53,495 nt of DNA from Lampropedia puyangensis (GTDB taxonomy: Bacteria; Pseudomonadota; Gammaproteobacteria; Burkholderiales; Burkholderiaceae_C). The stretch is taken from positions 142,535 to 196,029 of the forward strand of contig NZ_STFG01000005.1 in NCBI RefSeq assembly GCF_004833285.1. Reading direction: 5' to 3'. Shown here one piece after another: positions 44,544-53,495 of the stretch; the stretch's first letter is position 1, and each line of letters opens with the position of its first letter. The translations under genes were made by a program, and so were the position numbers. The notes below the pieces were generated by a model, which searched no databases, had not been told where the DNA came from, and worked only from the letters and a program-made list of their open reading frames with translations.

Positions 44544-47237
44544 TTGGGCATATCAAACGCATTACACCCCTCAGTGGGGCGTCAATATGGCACATACCGT
44601 TTTGGTTTACTGGGCTGGCTGACTGCGTTTGCAGTGGGCATTGCGTTGCAAATGCACCAACCGGAGTTATTTGCAGCTTGGGTTTATATCTTCCTCACGG
44701 TTGTAGCAGGAGGGGTGTTGGCCATCGTGCAGGTTCTGGTGCACCGCTGCCTACCACAGGCGCGGTCAGTATTTTGGCCTCAACGCAATTTCGCTATTCA
44801 AGCCATGGCGCCATGGCTGATGGTTGCCTTACTAGGCTTTGGCTGGGCAGGCATGCGTGCCGCATGGTTTGCGCAATCTGCTTTACCAGCTGCGTTGTAC
44901 GGTGCTGATGTCTCTGTGCGTGGCGTGGTTGCGGGCTTGCCACGCGTGCAGGATGGTGTCGTGCGTTTTCGGTTTGACGCCGAAACTATTGGCCAAGAGG
45001 GAGATGCACACCACCAGAAATTGCCGCAACTGATCGAGGTGGCTTGGTATGCCCCGTCATCGACGCCATTTGCATCGAAGGCAATGGCTGAGCCGCACCA
45101 AGATCATGTGCAATTTCACGTTTGGCCCGGCCAAACCTTAAAAGTGGGAGATCGCTGGATACTGACTCTACGCTTGCGTCAACCAAGAGGGGTGCGTAAC
45201 CCCGGCATGTTTGATTACGAAAAATGGCTATGGCAAGAAGGCGTTCAAGCCTCGGCTGTCGTGCGAGATCCACCAAATAATACCGCGCCATTATGGCTAG
45301 GTGATTCTGGAGGTTATCGTCTTGATCGTATGCGCCAATGGGTGCGTGACCATTTGCTTGCGCCACGTGCACAAACCAATCCGAGTGCACTATCAGAGCG
45401 CAGCGCAGGCGTACTGGCCGCATTGGTTACAGGAGATCAACGCAGCATTGACCAAGAAGACTGGGAAGTCTTTCGTATTACAGGAGTGGCCCATCTCATG
45501 GCCATTTCGGGGGTGCATATCACCATGTTTGCATGGGTCGCCATGGCCATTGTTGGCGGCTTATGGCGGCATAGCCGCCGGTGTATGGCTTGGCAGCCTG
45601 CACCGACAGCTGCGCTATGGGGTGGTTTGGCTTTGGCAGCAGCTTACGCGTTGTTCAGTGGTTGGCAGGTGCCGGCGCAACGTACAGTGCTGATGTTGGG
45701 TATCTGGGCAGTGATTCGTACCGCTGGCTTGCGCTGGCCTTGGCATGCGACGCTGGCATTGGCCGCATGCATTGTCCTGTTGGTACAGCCATGGGCTTTG
45801 CAACAAGCAGGGTTTTGGTTGAGTTTTGTCGCCGTGGGCGTTTTACTGGTATTGGCCCAGCGCACGCAAGATGCAGCAAAAGGCAGTCTGTCGTCACATG
45901 AGCATGAAAAGGAAACCCCCAACTTTGCGCCACCTAATGCCGCCTTCGCAACACTTTTGCGTGGTTGGCGTAAGTTGGTACGGCAAGGGCATCAGTTCTG
46001 GCAACTGCAATGGCGTTTGACCTTTTTGCTGGTGCCATTGACCGTGTCTTTATTTGGACAAATTTCTTGGTCAGGCCTGCTTGCAAACTTGATCGCCATT
46101 CCTGTAGTGACGTTTGTCGTCACGCCTTTGGGCATGTTGGGCATTGTTTTGGAGCCTGCATTGTGGTGTGCCACTTGGTGTATGGAGCAACTGCTCGCTA
46201 TCCTTCACTGGATTGCGCAGTGGCCTTTTGCGGCGGTGTTCTGGCCTGCCGTGCCATGGTATTGGGCGGCAGTGGGGCTATTGGGGGCGCTGTGGATGGT
46301 TGGGCCGTGGCCTTGGTGGCTCAAGACGCAAGGTGCGGTGCTATTTGTATTGATGCTGACGTGGCGCCCGGCCCCAGTCGCTGAAGGTGAGTTTGCCATC
46401 TTGGCATTTGATGTGGGGCAGGGGGCTGCAATATTGGTGCAAACACGCCACCACAGCCTGTTATTTGATGCCGGCCCAAGTTACCGCGGCGGGGGCGATG
46501 CAGGTCAGCGCATTGTGTTGCCTGCGTTGCAACGTTGGGGCGTTGCGCTGGATAAGCTGGTACTCAGCCATAGCGACAGCGACCATACTGGCGGCGCTTT
46601 TGCGCTGATGCAGGCTTTCCCAAACATGGAGGTGGTTGCGCCTTTTGCTCAGGCTCCTTGGGCACAATCTTCGTTGGTTCGCCCCGACCATCAAATGGCA
46701 AGAGCAGACAGGCCCATAAGTCCATGCCACAGCGGCGTAGCATGGGAATGGGATGGTGTTGAATTTGCCTTTCTTTACCCAAGTCACGCCCAGCTGCAGC
46801 ACTGGTTTTCTCCTGCCGAGAACGGGACAAAGCCCCCCAGCAATGCCACCAGTTGCGTACTCAAAATCCGTACGCGTCAATCAGTACGAGCTTTATTGAC
46901 AGGCGATATTGGTCGCCTCCAAGAGTTGGAATTGCGCATGGCTGATGCTGCCGCGCTCAAGGCAGATTGGCTTCAAATTCCGCATCATGGCAGTAGCAGT
47001 TCCTCTTCTGCTGGGTGGATTGAGGCTGTCAGTCCTCGTTTTGCGATTGCACAGGCTGGCTTTGGCAACCGATTTGGCCACCCCCATGCAGATGTCGTGC
47101 AGCGGTATGAAGATATGGGCAGTATTGTCGTGGACTCGCCCCATTGTGGTGCATCACGATGGCAGTCGATGCATCCTCATGCCGTGGTATGTGACCGCCT
47201 CGCCCAGCGCCGTTATTGGCAGCGTACAGAGGACTGA
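44544..47237 (+). CDS. comEC: ComEC/Rec2 DNA-uptake channel
   Basis: This 897-residue inner-membrane protein transports single-stranded DNA into the cytoplasm during natural transformation. An N-terminal DUF4131 region with helices (WLTAFAVGIALQM) is followed by an OB-like periplasmic part, the Competence domain with many helices (VFRITGVAHLMAISGVHITMFAWV) and a C-terminal metallo-beta-lactamase-like domain. The latter has DVGQGAAILV, SHSDSDHTGG and IPHHGSSSSS, so its metal ligands appear present. The start is a TTG with GAGGGG upstream. The gene is complete, so DNA uptake is plausible if the pilus genes exist elsewhere. Confidence 0.95.
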   Translation: MGISNALHPSVGRQYGTYRFGLLGWLTAFAVGIALQMHQPELFAAWVYIFLTVVAGGVLAIVQVLVHRCLPQARSVFWPQRNFAIQAMAPWLMVALLGFGWAGMRAAWFAQSALPAALYGADVSVRGVVAGLPRVQDGVVRFRFDAETIGQEGDAHHQKLPQLIEVAWYAPSSTPFASKAMAEPHQDHVQFHVWPGQTLKVGDRWILTLRLRQPRGVRNPGMFDYEKWLWQEGVQASAVVRDPPNNTAPLWLGDSGGYRLDRMRQWVRDHLLAPRAQTNPSALSERSAGVLAALVTGDQRSIDQEDWEVFRITGVAHLMAISGVHITMFAWVAMAIVGGLWRHSRRCMAWQPAPTAALWGGLALAAAYALFSGWQVPAQRTVLMLGIWAVIRTAGLRWPWHATLALAACIVLLVQPWALQQAGFWLSFVAVGVLLVLAQRTQDAAKGSLSSHEHEKETPNFAPPNAAFATLLRGWRKLVRQGHQFWQLQWRLTFLLVPLTVSLFGQISWSGLLANLIAIPVVTFVVTPLGMLGIVLEPALWCATWCMEQLLAILHWIAQWPFAAVFWPAVPWYWAAVGLLGALWMVGPWPWWLKTQGAVLFVLMLTWRPAPVAEGEFAILAFDVGQGAAILVQTRHHSLLFDAGPSYRGGGDAGQRIVLPALQRWGVALDKLVLSHSDSDHTGGAFALMQAFPNMEVVAPFAQAPWAQSSLVRPDHQMARADRPISPCHSGVAWEWDGVEFAFLYPSHAQLQHWFSPAENGTKPPSNATSCVLKIRTRQSVRALLTGDIGRLQELELRMADAAALKADWLQIPHHGSSSSSSAGWIEAVSPRFAIAQAGFGNRFGHPHADVVQRYEDMGSIVVDSPHCGASRWQSMHPHAVVCDRLAQRRYWQRTED

Positions 47238-47504
47238 TGACCAGAGAATGGGCGCCACCCGAAGTGGTGTGGGGCAGGGTTTTTCTGAGAACGAATGCAG
47301 GGATTTAAACGGAGCACGCGGCGCAAGTGCGCTACTATTTTGTGCATGGGACGCCGCATAGCCAGTGCTGGCTGAACGTGTTGGTGCATGAGAGGGAGGC
47401 TTGCACCAAGACTGGCTGCAAAGCTGGCTAGCTAATTGCTTATGACCAATTGGGGCAACTGATGAGGTGGTAGGAGTTGCCCCATCACACTGGAAAACAA
47501 TACT

Positions 47505-48995
47505 ATGCAAAAGTTTGACGAAATGTATCAGACCCTGCCCATTGAGCAGGCCAAAGAGCGAGAGCATTACCAAACCTATGCCAAATGGCTCAAAGGCATC
47601 CCCCGAGATGAAATGGCGTTGCGGCACGAAGAGGCTGAGGTCATCTTCAGGCAAGTGGGCATCACCTTTGCGGTCTATGGTGAAAAGGATGAAACCGGCG
47701 CGGGGACCGAGCGGCTGATTCCTTTTGACCTGATTCCACGCATCATTCCTGCGCATGAGTGGCGCAGCATGGAGCAAGGCCTGATTCAGCGTGTGACAGC
47801 CTTGAACCGATTTCTGCACGACGTCTATCACGATCAAGATATCTTGCGTGCAGGCGTGATACCTAAAGACTTGATCCTCAATAACGCGCAATACCGCCCG
47901 GAAATGCGTGGAGTCGATGTGGCCAGTCAGATTTATTCGCATATCTCTGGAATTGACATCGTGCGGGCGGGCGATGGGGACTACTATGTTCTGGAAGACA
48001 ATTTGCGCGTGCCCAGCGGCGTCAGCTACATGTTGGAAAACCGCAAAATGATGATGCGTCTGTTTCCCGAGCTTTTCAGCAGCCATGCCATTGCTCCAGT
48101 GGCACATTACCCTGATTTGCTGCTGGAAACACTGCGCGATTGCACCCCTGACAACATTCATGACCCGACGGTCGTCGTCTTGACCCCTGGCATGTACAAC
48201 AGTGCGTATTTTGAGCATGCCTTCTTGGCCCAGCAAATGGGGGTAGAGCTGGTGCAAGGCCAAGATTTGGTGGTGCAGGATAAATTTGTGTACATGCGCA
48301 CTACCCGTGGTCTGCAACGGGTCGATGTGATTTACCGCCGTGTGGATGATGACTTCCTAGACCCCGATGTTTTTAGATCCAACTCCACATTGGGCGCGGC
48401 TGGTTTGATGGAAGCCTACCGCGCAGGCAATGTGACCATTTGCAATGCAGTGGGTACCGGTGTGGCTGATGACAAATCGGTTTACCCCTACGTGCCAGAA
48501 ATGGTGCGCTTTTACTTGGGTGAAGAACCCATTTTGAAAAACGTTCCAACTTATATGGGACGTAAACCTGATGACTTGGCTTACGTGTTGGACCATTTGG
48601 ATGAATTGGTGGTCAAAGAAGTGCATGGGGCGGGCGGCTATGGCATGTTGATTGGCCCACAAGCCTCCAAGGAAGAGTTGCAATATTTCCGTGATGCGCT
48701 TAAAGCCAATCCAAGCGGCTATATCGCCCAGCCAACACTGAGTCTCTCCAGTTGCCCCACCTTCGTGGAAAGTGGAGTTGCCCCGCGCCATATTGATTTG
48801 CGTCCGTTTGTGCTCAGTGGCAAGACCGTGCGTATCGCCCCTGGTGGGCTAACGCGTGTGGCACTCAAAGAGGGCTCGCTCGTGGTGAATTCATCGCAGG
48901 GCGGTGGCACGAAAGACACTTGGGTGCTCGAAGACTGGCCAAGCAGCCGTCAGGAACCAGATTGGAATGATCTGGAACTGCAACAACAGCAATAA
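47505..48995 (+). CDS. Circularly permuted type 2 ATP-grasp protein
   Basis: This 496-residue protein has the CP_ATPgrasp fold (older names DUF404/DUF407). Typical stretches are LIPFDLIPRIIPAHEWRSMEQGLIQRVTALNRFLHDVYHD, GDYYVLEDNLRVPSGVSYMLENR, DQLV-type DDDFLDPDVFR and VVKEVHGAGGYGMLIGP. ATP-grasp enzymes make carboxylate-amine bonds, and this family is thought to act in peptide or amide synthesis, but its product is unknown. It is followed 17 bases on by the alpha-E gene, its usual partner. The ribosome binding site is weak (GGA about 10 bases upstream). Confidence 0.92.
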   Translation: MQKFDEMYQTLPIEQAKEREHYQTYAKWLKGIPRDEMALRHEEAEVIFRQVGITFAVYGEKDETGAGTERLIPFDLIPRIIPAHEWRSMEQGLIQRVTALNRFLHDVYHDQDILRAGVIPKDLILNNAQYRPEMRGVDVASQIYSHISGIDIVRAGDGDYYVLEDNLRVPSGVSYMLENRKMMMRLFPELFSSHAIAPVAHYPDLLLETLRDCTPDNIHDPTVVVLTPGMYNSAYFEHAFLAQQMGVELVQGQDLVVQDKFVYMRTTRGLQRVDVIYRRVDDDFLDPDVFRSNSTLGAAGLMEAYRAGNVTICNAVGTGVADDKSVYPYVPEMVRFYLGEEPILKNVPTYMGRKPDDLAYVLDHLDELVVKEVHGAGGYGMLIGPQASKEELQYFRDALKANPSGYIAQPTLSLSSCPTFVESGVAPRHIDLRPFVLSGKTVRIAPGGLTRVALKEGSLVVNSSQGGGTKDTWVLEDWPSSRQEPDWNDLELQQQQ

Positions 48996-49012
48996 GCGCG
49001 AGGAGAAAAAAC

Positions 49013-49969
49013 ATGCTATCGAGTACGGCTGACCATATTTTCTGGATGTCGCGCTATGTTGAGCGCGCCGAAAACACCGCACGCATGCTGAGCGTCAATA
49101 ACGACACGGCCCTCATGCCGCAATCTCGCGATGCAGCTATGCAAGCCTGGGCAGGGGTGCTGTCTATTAGCGAATTGCAACCGGACTACACCAGCCGCTA
49201 TGGCAAAGTCACGCCTGAGCAGGTAATGTCATACATGGTGCTAGATCCCCTCAATCCCTCATCCATCTATTCGTGCTTGAAAGCTGCTCGCGAAAACGCC
49301 CGCGCTGTGCGCGGCGCGTTGACCACTGAAGTGTGGGAAACCCACAATATGACGTGGCTAGAGTTGCATCGCTTCACGCGCAGTGGCATTTTCGAGCGTG
49401 ACCCCGGGCGTTTCTTTGAATGGGTGAAATACCGTTCGCACCTTTCACGCGGTGTTGCATTGGGCACGATGCTGCAAAACGAAGCATTTCACTTCTTGCG
49501 TTTGGGCACTTTTTTGGAGCGGGCAGATAACACCGCCAGATTGTTGGATGTGAAATTCCATGCCATGGAAGCCGCCAGCCCTGGCCGTAAAACCCCAGAG
49601 CCACGCAGCCATACGCAAGAGTATTACCACTGGGTTGCGTTGTTGCGCAGCGTTTCTGCGTTTGAGGTCTACCGTCAGGTTTATCGTGATGTGGTCAGTC
49701 CCAAGCGCATTGCTGAACTGCTGATTTTGCGCAGTGACATGCCCCGATCGCTGCACGCGTCCATGGTGGAGGTCATGACCAACCTTAGCAGCGTATCCAA
49801 TGGCCATTCAGGCAAAACCGAACGCCGTGCGGGCCGCTTGCTTGCGGACTTGCAGTACGGCACGATTGATGAAATTCTGGCCAATGGTCTGCACGCGTTC
49901 TTGACGCAGTTCTTAGAGCGCGTCAATGACCTTGGGGTTGGGGTGAGTAAGGACTTTTTGGTTCACTGA
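49013..49969 (+). CDS. Alpha-E domain protein (DUF403)
   Basis: This 318-residue, mainly helical protein has alpha-E signatures: MLSSTADHIFWMSRYVERAENTARML at the start, NMTWLELHRFT and FLRLGTFLERADNTARLLDVKF in the middle. It is nearly always encoded next to a circularly permuted ATP-grasp gene, as here (17-base gap, GAGGAG ribosome binding site). The biochemical role is unknown. A transglutaminase-like gene often completes the operon in other proteobacteria; here a terminator follows instead. Confidence 0.92.
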   Translation: MLSSTADHIFWMSRYVERAENTARMLSVNNDTALMPQSRDAAMQAWAGVLSISELQPDYTSRYGKVTPEQVMSYMVLDPLNPSSIYSCLKAARENARAVRGALTTEVWETHNMTWLELHRFTRSGIFERDPGRFFEWVKYRSHLSRGVALGTMLQNEAFHFLRLGTFLERADNTARLLDVKFHAMEAASPGRKTPEPRSHTQEYYHWVALLRSVSAFEVYRQVYRDVVSPKRIAELLILRSDMPRSLHASMVEVMTNLSSVSNGHSGKTERRAGRLLADLQYGTIDEILANGLHAFLTQFLERVNDLGVGVSKDFLVH

Positions 49970-49990
49970 TCCGTATTGACACGTCAAGCC

Positions 49991-50023
49991 AATGCCCTCA
50001 TGCAAACCATGAGGGCATTGTTA
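49991..50023 (+). terminator. Terminator after the alpha-E gene
   Basis: AATGCCCTCATG (49991-50002) pairs perfectly with CATGAGGGCATT (50008-50019) around a 5-base loop, followed by a short T-rich stretch. It separates this operon from the convergent panC. Confidence 0.9.
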
Positions 50024-50124
50024 TTTCTGAGGAAATCAGCCCATGCGAGCTCAAGAATCCCCGGGTACGATGCGCCTTACTTTTGACCATGCCTTTTTGG
50101 GACACGATGGATTGTTCCTTGACC

Positions 50125-50970
50125 TTAAGTGTCAAATTCGAAGTTGTCGATCAAGCGAGCCCCGCCAATGCGCGCAGCCCCAAGCACCACTAATGGCGGC
50201 AAAACATTAGCCCTTGTGGGAGGGAGTTGCAGGTCACTGCGTTGGCGCACTGTGAGGTAATCTGGCTCCCAGCCCGCTTTACTCAATTGCGCAATCGCAT
50301 CTTGTTCAAGCAGATTCCAATCGCGTGCACCGGCCTGCACTTTGCCAGCTATCTGCTGCAAAACCTGCGCCAGTTGAGTGGCTTGCTGTCTGGCTTGGCT
50401 GTCCAAGTACTGGTTGCGTGAGGACAGGGCCAAACCATCTTCTGCGCGTTGCGTATGGCCCGCAAGAATGGCCACAGGCATGGCAAACTGCTGCGCCATA
50501 CGGCGAATCACGGCCAGCTGCTGGTAGTCTTTTTGACCAAAAATAGCATGTGTGGGGGACACACACTGCAGTAGTTTCATGACAACGGTGCAGACACCGG
50601 TGAAAAAGCCTGGCCGAAAGAGGCCTTCGAGCATATCGGCAATGGCAGGGTCTGGCTGCACGCGGAAAGTCTGCGGCTCTGGGTACAGATCCGCCTCGCT
50701 GGGTGCAAAAACAATATCGCAGCCTTCAGCGCGGAGTTTTGCGCAGTCATCTTCCAAGGTACGTGGATAAGTGTCGAAGTCTTCGTGCGGCAAAAACTGC
50801 AGCCGATTGACAAAAATAGTCGCCACGGTTGTTCCGCCCAAGGCTTTGGCTTGGCGGATCAGGCTGAGGTGCCCGTCGTGCAAATTGCCCATGGTGGGCA
50901 CCACCGTACGGGGTAGAGGTCGTGCAGCCAAGGCCTGCCGCAATTCAACCAATGTATGAATAACTTGCAT
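50125..50970 (-). CDS. panC: Pantothenate synthetase
   Basis: This 281-residue cytoplasmic enzyme condenses pantoate and beta-alanine with ATP, the last step of vitamin B5 synthesis. PTMGNLHDGHLSLI carries the HIGH-like motif (HDGH), followed by FVNRLQF (often FVNPLQF in the family), FGQKDYQQLAVIRRM and LALSSRN with the KMSKS-like loop. It lies 39 bases downstream of panB on the same strand, so the two are co-transcribed. panD is not adjacent. Confidence 0.96.
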   Translation of the reverse strand: MQVIHTLVELRQALAARPLPRTVVPTMGNLHDGHLSLIRQAKALGGTTVATIFVNRLQFLPHEDFDTYPRTLEDDCAKLRAEGCDIVFAPSEADLYPEPQTFRVQPDPAIADMLEGLFRPGFFTGVCTVVMKLLQCVSPTHAIFGQKDYQQLAVIRRMAQQFAMPVAILAGHTQRAEDGLALSSRNQYLDSQARQQATQLAQVLQQIAGKVQAGARDWNLLEQDAIAQLSKAGWEPDYLTVRQRSDLQLPPTRANVLPPLVVLGAARIGGARLIDNFEFDT

Positions 50971-51009
50971 GGTGTTCTCAATTTTTCAATAGTGGGGGAA
51001 ATCGGGGCG

Positions 51010-51903
51010 TTATGACCAAGCATGCTCAGCATCGATGGGAAACTGCCTTTGCTTGACTGCTTGCACATACGTTTGCATGGCATTGGCAACACTTTCGCTG
51101 CCTTGCATGAAATTGCGTACAAATTTAGGCATTTTGCCAATATTCATTCCCAGCATGTCATGCAGAACCAGCACTTGGCCTGCCGTGCCAACACCTGCAC
51201 CTATACCAATCGTTGCGCAAGATTGCAGTGCTTGGGTGAGTGATGCCGCTAGTGCCACAGGCACCATCTCAAGCACCAGCAACTGGGCTCCGGCATCCGC
51301 CAATGCCTGTGCATGTTCGCGCAAGGTTTGTGCCGCATCGTCACTGCGGCCTTGTACACGGTAACCGCCTAGTGCATGCACAGTTTGTGGGGTTAAGCCC
51401 AAGTGCCCACAAACAGGAATGCCGCGTTGCGTGAGAAAGTGCACGGTCTCTGCAGTCCAGCCGCCTCCTTCAAGCTTGACCATGTGCGCGCCTGCCTCCA
51501 TCAAAATAACCGCATTGCCCAGCGCTTGTTCATGCGATTGCTGGTAACTTCCAAAGGGCAAATCGGCCACTACCCATGCGGTACCTTGAACACGGCGTAC
51601 ACCGCGCGCAACACATGCTGTGTGGTAGCGCATCTCCTCCATTGTGACGCCCACCGTACTGTGCCGGCCTTGGCACACCATGCCCAGAGAGTCCCCGACA
51701 AGAATGCAATCCACCCCAGCTTGATCCGCAATCGCAGCAAATGTGGCGTCATAGGCCGTGAGCATCGTGATTTTTTCGCCGCGCGCGTGCATTTCCATCA
51801 GTCGCGGCAAGCTCACAGGCTTGCGTTGTGCCAACGCAGCCGCAGGCGGCAAAGTTCCGTATGGACTGGCGCTGATGTTGGGCGCAGAAGAGGGGTGTGC
51901 CAT
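51010..51903 (-). CDS. panB: 3-methyl-2-oxobutanoate hydroxymethyltransferase
   Basis: This 297-residue enzyme transfers a hydroxymethyl group from methylene-tetrahydrofolate to ketoisovalerate, giving ketopantoate for pantothenate and CoA. The barrel carries [30 protein letters not shown] with metal-binding Asp, [23 protein letters not shown] and [21 protein letters not shown]. In the GIGAG segment many family members have CDGQ where this one has TAGQ. ATG 51903 has GGAGA 8 bases upstream; the frame extends upstream to 52107 but without a coding pattern. It is the first gene of panB-panC. Confidence 0.95.
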   Translation of the reverse strand: MAHPSSAPNISASPYGTLPPAAALAQRKPVSLPRLMEMHARGEKITMLTAYDATFAAIADQAGVDCILVGDSLGMVCQGRHSTVGVTMEEMRYHTACVARGVRRVQGTAWVVADLPFGSYQQSHEQALGNAVILMEAGAHMVKLEGGGWTAETVHFLTQRGIPVCGHLGLTPQTVHALGGYRVQGRSDDAAQTLREHAQALADAGAQLLVLEMVPVALAASLTQALQSCATIGIGAGVGTAGQVLVLHDMLGMNIGKMPKFVRNFMQGSESVANAMQTYVQAVKQRQFPIDAEHAWS

Positions 51904-52142
51904 GGGTTGATGTCTCCAGTTTGTTTTATTGCAATGCAGCATTTCAATGAAGCCGCGGCGATTGTGACATGTATTGTCAAAAAAACGTAGTGACTGTCGC
52001 CTAATTGAAGCAGCACGGTAGTGCGCTTTTTCGCTCTCTTGGCTGCGCGCTGTATGGGCCAAGGCTATGATGTGCAGTAGTGATGAACGCAGAATTTTTG
52101 CTTGCACTCACCTATATCCTTGCTTTTCATTTGAGCCTAACC

Positions 52143-53330
52143 ATGCAATTCGCACAGCGCCTTCAAAACGTCGAGACATCGGCCATTCGTGAAATTTTCA
52201 AACTGCTGAGTACCCCCGGCATCATCAGCTTTGCAGGCGGTTTTCCCGACGCGGCTTTATTTGACGTAGAGGGTATTAACGAAGCTTCTCAACGGGCACT
52301 GTCGCAACATCCTGCACTGGCACTTCAATACGGACCAACCGAAGGCTATATGCCGCTGCGCGCGCAAATTGCAGATGGTATGCGAGAGCAGGGCAGTGAT
52401 GTTCAGGCGACACAATTGATGGTGACAACAGGCAGCCAGCAAGCGCTGGACTTGCTCGGTAAAACAATGCTTTCGCCTGGCGACAAGGTATTGGTAGAAG
52501 GTCCCACATTTTTGGCCACCATCCAGTGTTTTCGTCTGTACGGTGCCGAAGTGGTTTCTGTGCCGATTGACCAAGATGGTGTGCAAGTGGATTTGCTGGA
52601 GGCACAAATACAGCAGCACAAGCCTAAACTGATTTATCTCATTCCCACTTTCGGCAACCCAAGCGGAGCCATGCTGACATTGGAACGGCGAAAGCGGATT
52701 TTGGAATTGGCCGCACAATATAAAGTTCTGGTGGTTGAAGACAATCCCTATGGCGAGCTGTATTTTGATGCGCCACCTCCACCCACTCTTTTGGCATTGA
52801 GCGCGCAAGTGCCTGGTAGCCGGGAATGGTTGGCCTATTGCGGCAGCTTTTCAAAGGTCGTTTCCCCCGGTTTGCGTTTGGGCTGGATTGTTGCCCCAGA
52901 TGCACTGCTCGCCAACGCGGCCATGTGCAAGCAATTCAGTGATGCCAACAGCAGTATGCTGGCCCAAGTTACCGCCAGTGAATATTTGGCTGGTGGGCGT
53001 TTACCGCAAGCCTTGGCCAGGGTGCAGAAAGTCTATGCAAGCCGCGCTAAGCTGATGATGGACACACTCAACCAAGAACTTGGCGACGCTTTGCATTACA
53101 CCGCACCCCAGGGCGGCATGTTCATTTGGGCCAGCCTGACAGGAGCAGGGGGACGCAACAGGGATGCAGCAGCTTTTGTTAAGCGTGGTATTGAGCACGG
53201 GGTTGCCGCAGTGCCTGGCGCGCCGTTTTTTGCAACAGACATTGACCACTCCACCTTCCGCATGAGTTATGCCAGCGTGCCTGAAGAGAAAATCATTGAG
53301 GGCGTAAAGCGCTTGGCCAAAGCGCTCTGA
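52143..53330 (+). CDS. PLP-dependent class I/II aminotransferase
   Basis: This 395-residue aminotransferase resembles 2-aminoadipate/LysN-type and MocR-catalytic-domain enzymes. It begins MQFAQRLQNVETSAIREIFKLL and has ISFAGGFPDAALFD, TTGSQQALDLLGK, NPSGAMLTLERR, VVEDNPYGELYF and the PLP-binding Lys in GSFSKVVSPGLRLGW. It probably acts on an aromatic, branched or alpha-aminoadipate substrate; the exact one cannot be read from sequence. The frame opens at 52080, but homologues start at the MQFA position (52143). It is divergent from panB. Confidence 0.9.
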   Translation: MQFAQRLQNVETSAIREIFKLLSTPGIISFAGGFPDAALFDVEGINEASQRALSQHPALALQYGPTEGYMPLRAQIADGMREQGSDVQATQLMVTTGSQQALDLLGKTMLSPGDKVLVEGPTFLATIQCFRLYGAEVVSVPIDQDGVQVDLLEAQIQQHKPKLIYLIPTFGNPSGAMLTLERRKRILELAAQYKVLVVEDNPYGELYFDAPPPPTLLALSAQVPGSREWLAYCGSFSKVVSPGLRLGWIVAPDALLANAAMCKQFSDANSSMLAQVTASEYLAGGRLPQALARVQKVYASRAKLMMDTLNQELGDALHYTAPQGGMFIWASLTGAGGRNRDAAAFVKRGIEHGVAAVPGAPFFATDIDHSTFRMSYASVPEEKIIEGVKRLAKAL

Positions 53331-53495
53331 AAAACTTGTGGTATTGAGCGCTAGGTGCGTTCTGAGCCAAGGCTGCGTTGAAATTTATGGCTCAAGTTAA
53401 TTGGGAAAGTGTAGTTTCAAAACACTCTTTCGATCTCGACGCAGACCGTTTGGGCTCGCGCTAAGAACGTGTTTACGATCTTTGTAAGCGTATGC
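53331..53495. other. Right edge of the window, no gene confirmed
   Basis: A 25-codon open frame (53387-53464, MAQVNWESVVSKHSFDLD) lacks a ribosome binding site and family features. The last bases, including AACGTGTTTACGATC, could be an insertion-sequence end cut by the window, but this is a guess. Confidence 0.25.

Noticed and set aside
47154-48317. A 387-codon open frame on the minus strand
   Set aside because: It lies antisense to the end of comEC and to the ATP-grasp gene, both clearly conserved. Its protein has a His/Gln-rich composition typical of antisense shadow frames.
51403-51990. A 195-codon plus-strand frame
   Set aside because: Antisense to panB, with His/Arg-rich composition and no recognisable domain.

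Overview
The window looks like an ordinary chromosomal segment of a betaproteobacterium. Burkholderiales is likely, and Comamonadaceae is the best guess. This rests on protein style and gene linkages (rpmI-rplT-pheST-ihfA-MerR-tRNA-Pro, zipA-ligA, an OmpR/EnvZ pair, comEC, panB/panC), not on a marker gene. GC hand-counted on sample lines is mostly about 45-57%, with one clearly richer block of about 60-65% from roughly 17.3 to 21.8 kb. No prophage, CRISPR array, rRNA operon or complete insertion sequence was seen.

Layout. 0-7 kb, all minus strand: tsaD, then rpmI-rplT, pheS-pheT-ihfA, a MerR regulator and tRNA-Pro(GGG). infC and thrS, which usually precede rpmI, are missing. A strong terminator separates rplT from pheS. 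7-11.5 kb, minus strand: an EnvZ-like kinase, an OmpR-like regulator (350 bp apart) and hemW. 11.8-17.5 kb, plus strand: an EamA transporter, a yfiR-yfiN-yfiB c-di-GMP module and recG. 17.3-21.8 kb: the GC-rich block, holding the 3' end of recG, a fosmidomycin-resistance-type MFS exporter, a divergent AraC regulator with a 24-bp in-frame tandem duplication, and most of ligA. 22-24.4 kb, minus strand: zipA, a DUF697-like protein and a GlsB/YeaQ-type membrane protein. 24.6-30 kb, plus strand: phosphomannomutase/phosphoglucomutase, waaA and parC, closed by a bidirectional terminator.

30-38.3 kb, minus strand, is the most coherent accessory system. It is a FecI-FecR-receptor surface-signalling iron-uptake locus with a Fur-box-like site upstream of fecI. 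The receptor is followed by tightly packed or overlapping DUF3649, PepSY-membrane and DUF3325 genes, then a beta-propeller lipoprotein. 38.4-44.3 kb, minus strand: a second EamA transporter, an AlkK-type acyl-CoA ligase, a large GT-C-like membrane protein, rpmE2 and ridA. 44.5-50 kb, plus strand: comEC and a circularly permuted ATP-grasp/alpha-E pair. 50-52 kb, minus strand: panB-panC. 52.1-53.3 kb, plus strand: a class I aminotransferase.

Nothing here is clearly a wholly new system. The best leads are the GC mosaic anchored in two housekeeping genes, the internal duplication in its regulator, the uncharacterised inner-membrane proteins of the iron locus, and several unexplained palindromes and hairpins in intergenic DNA. 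GC figures are hand counts, and family names come from reading the proteins without searches.
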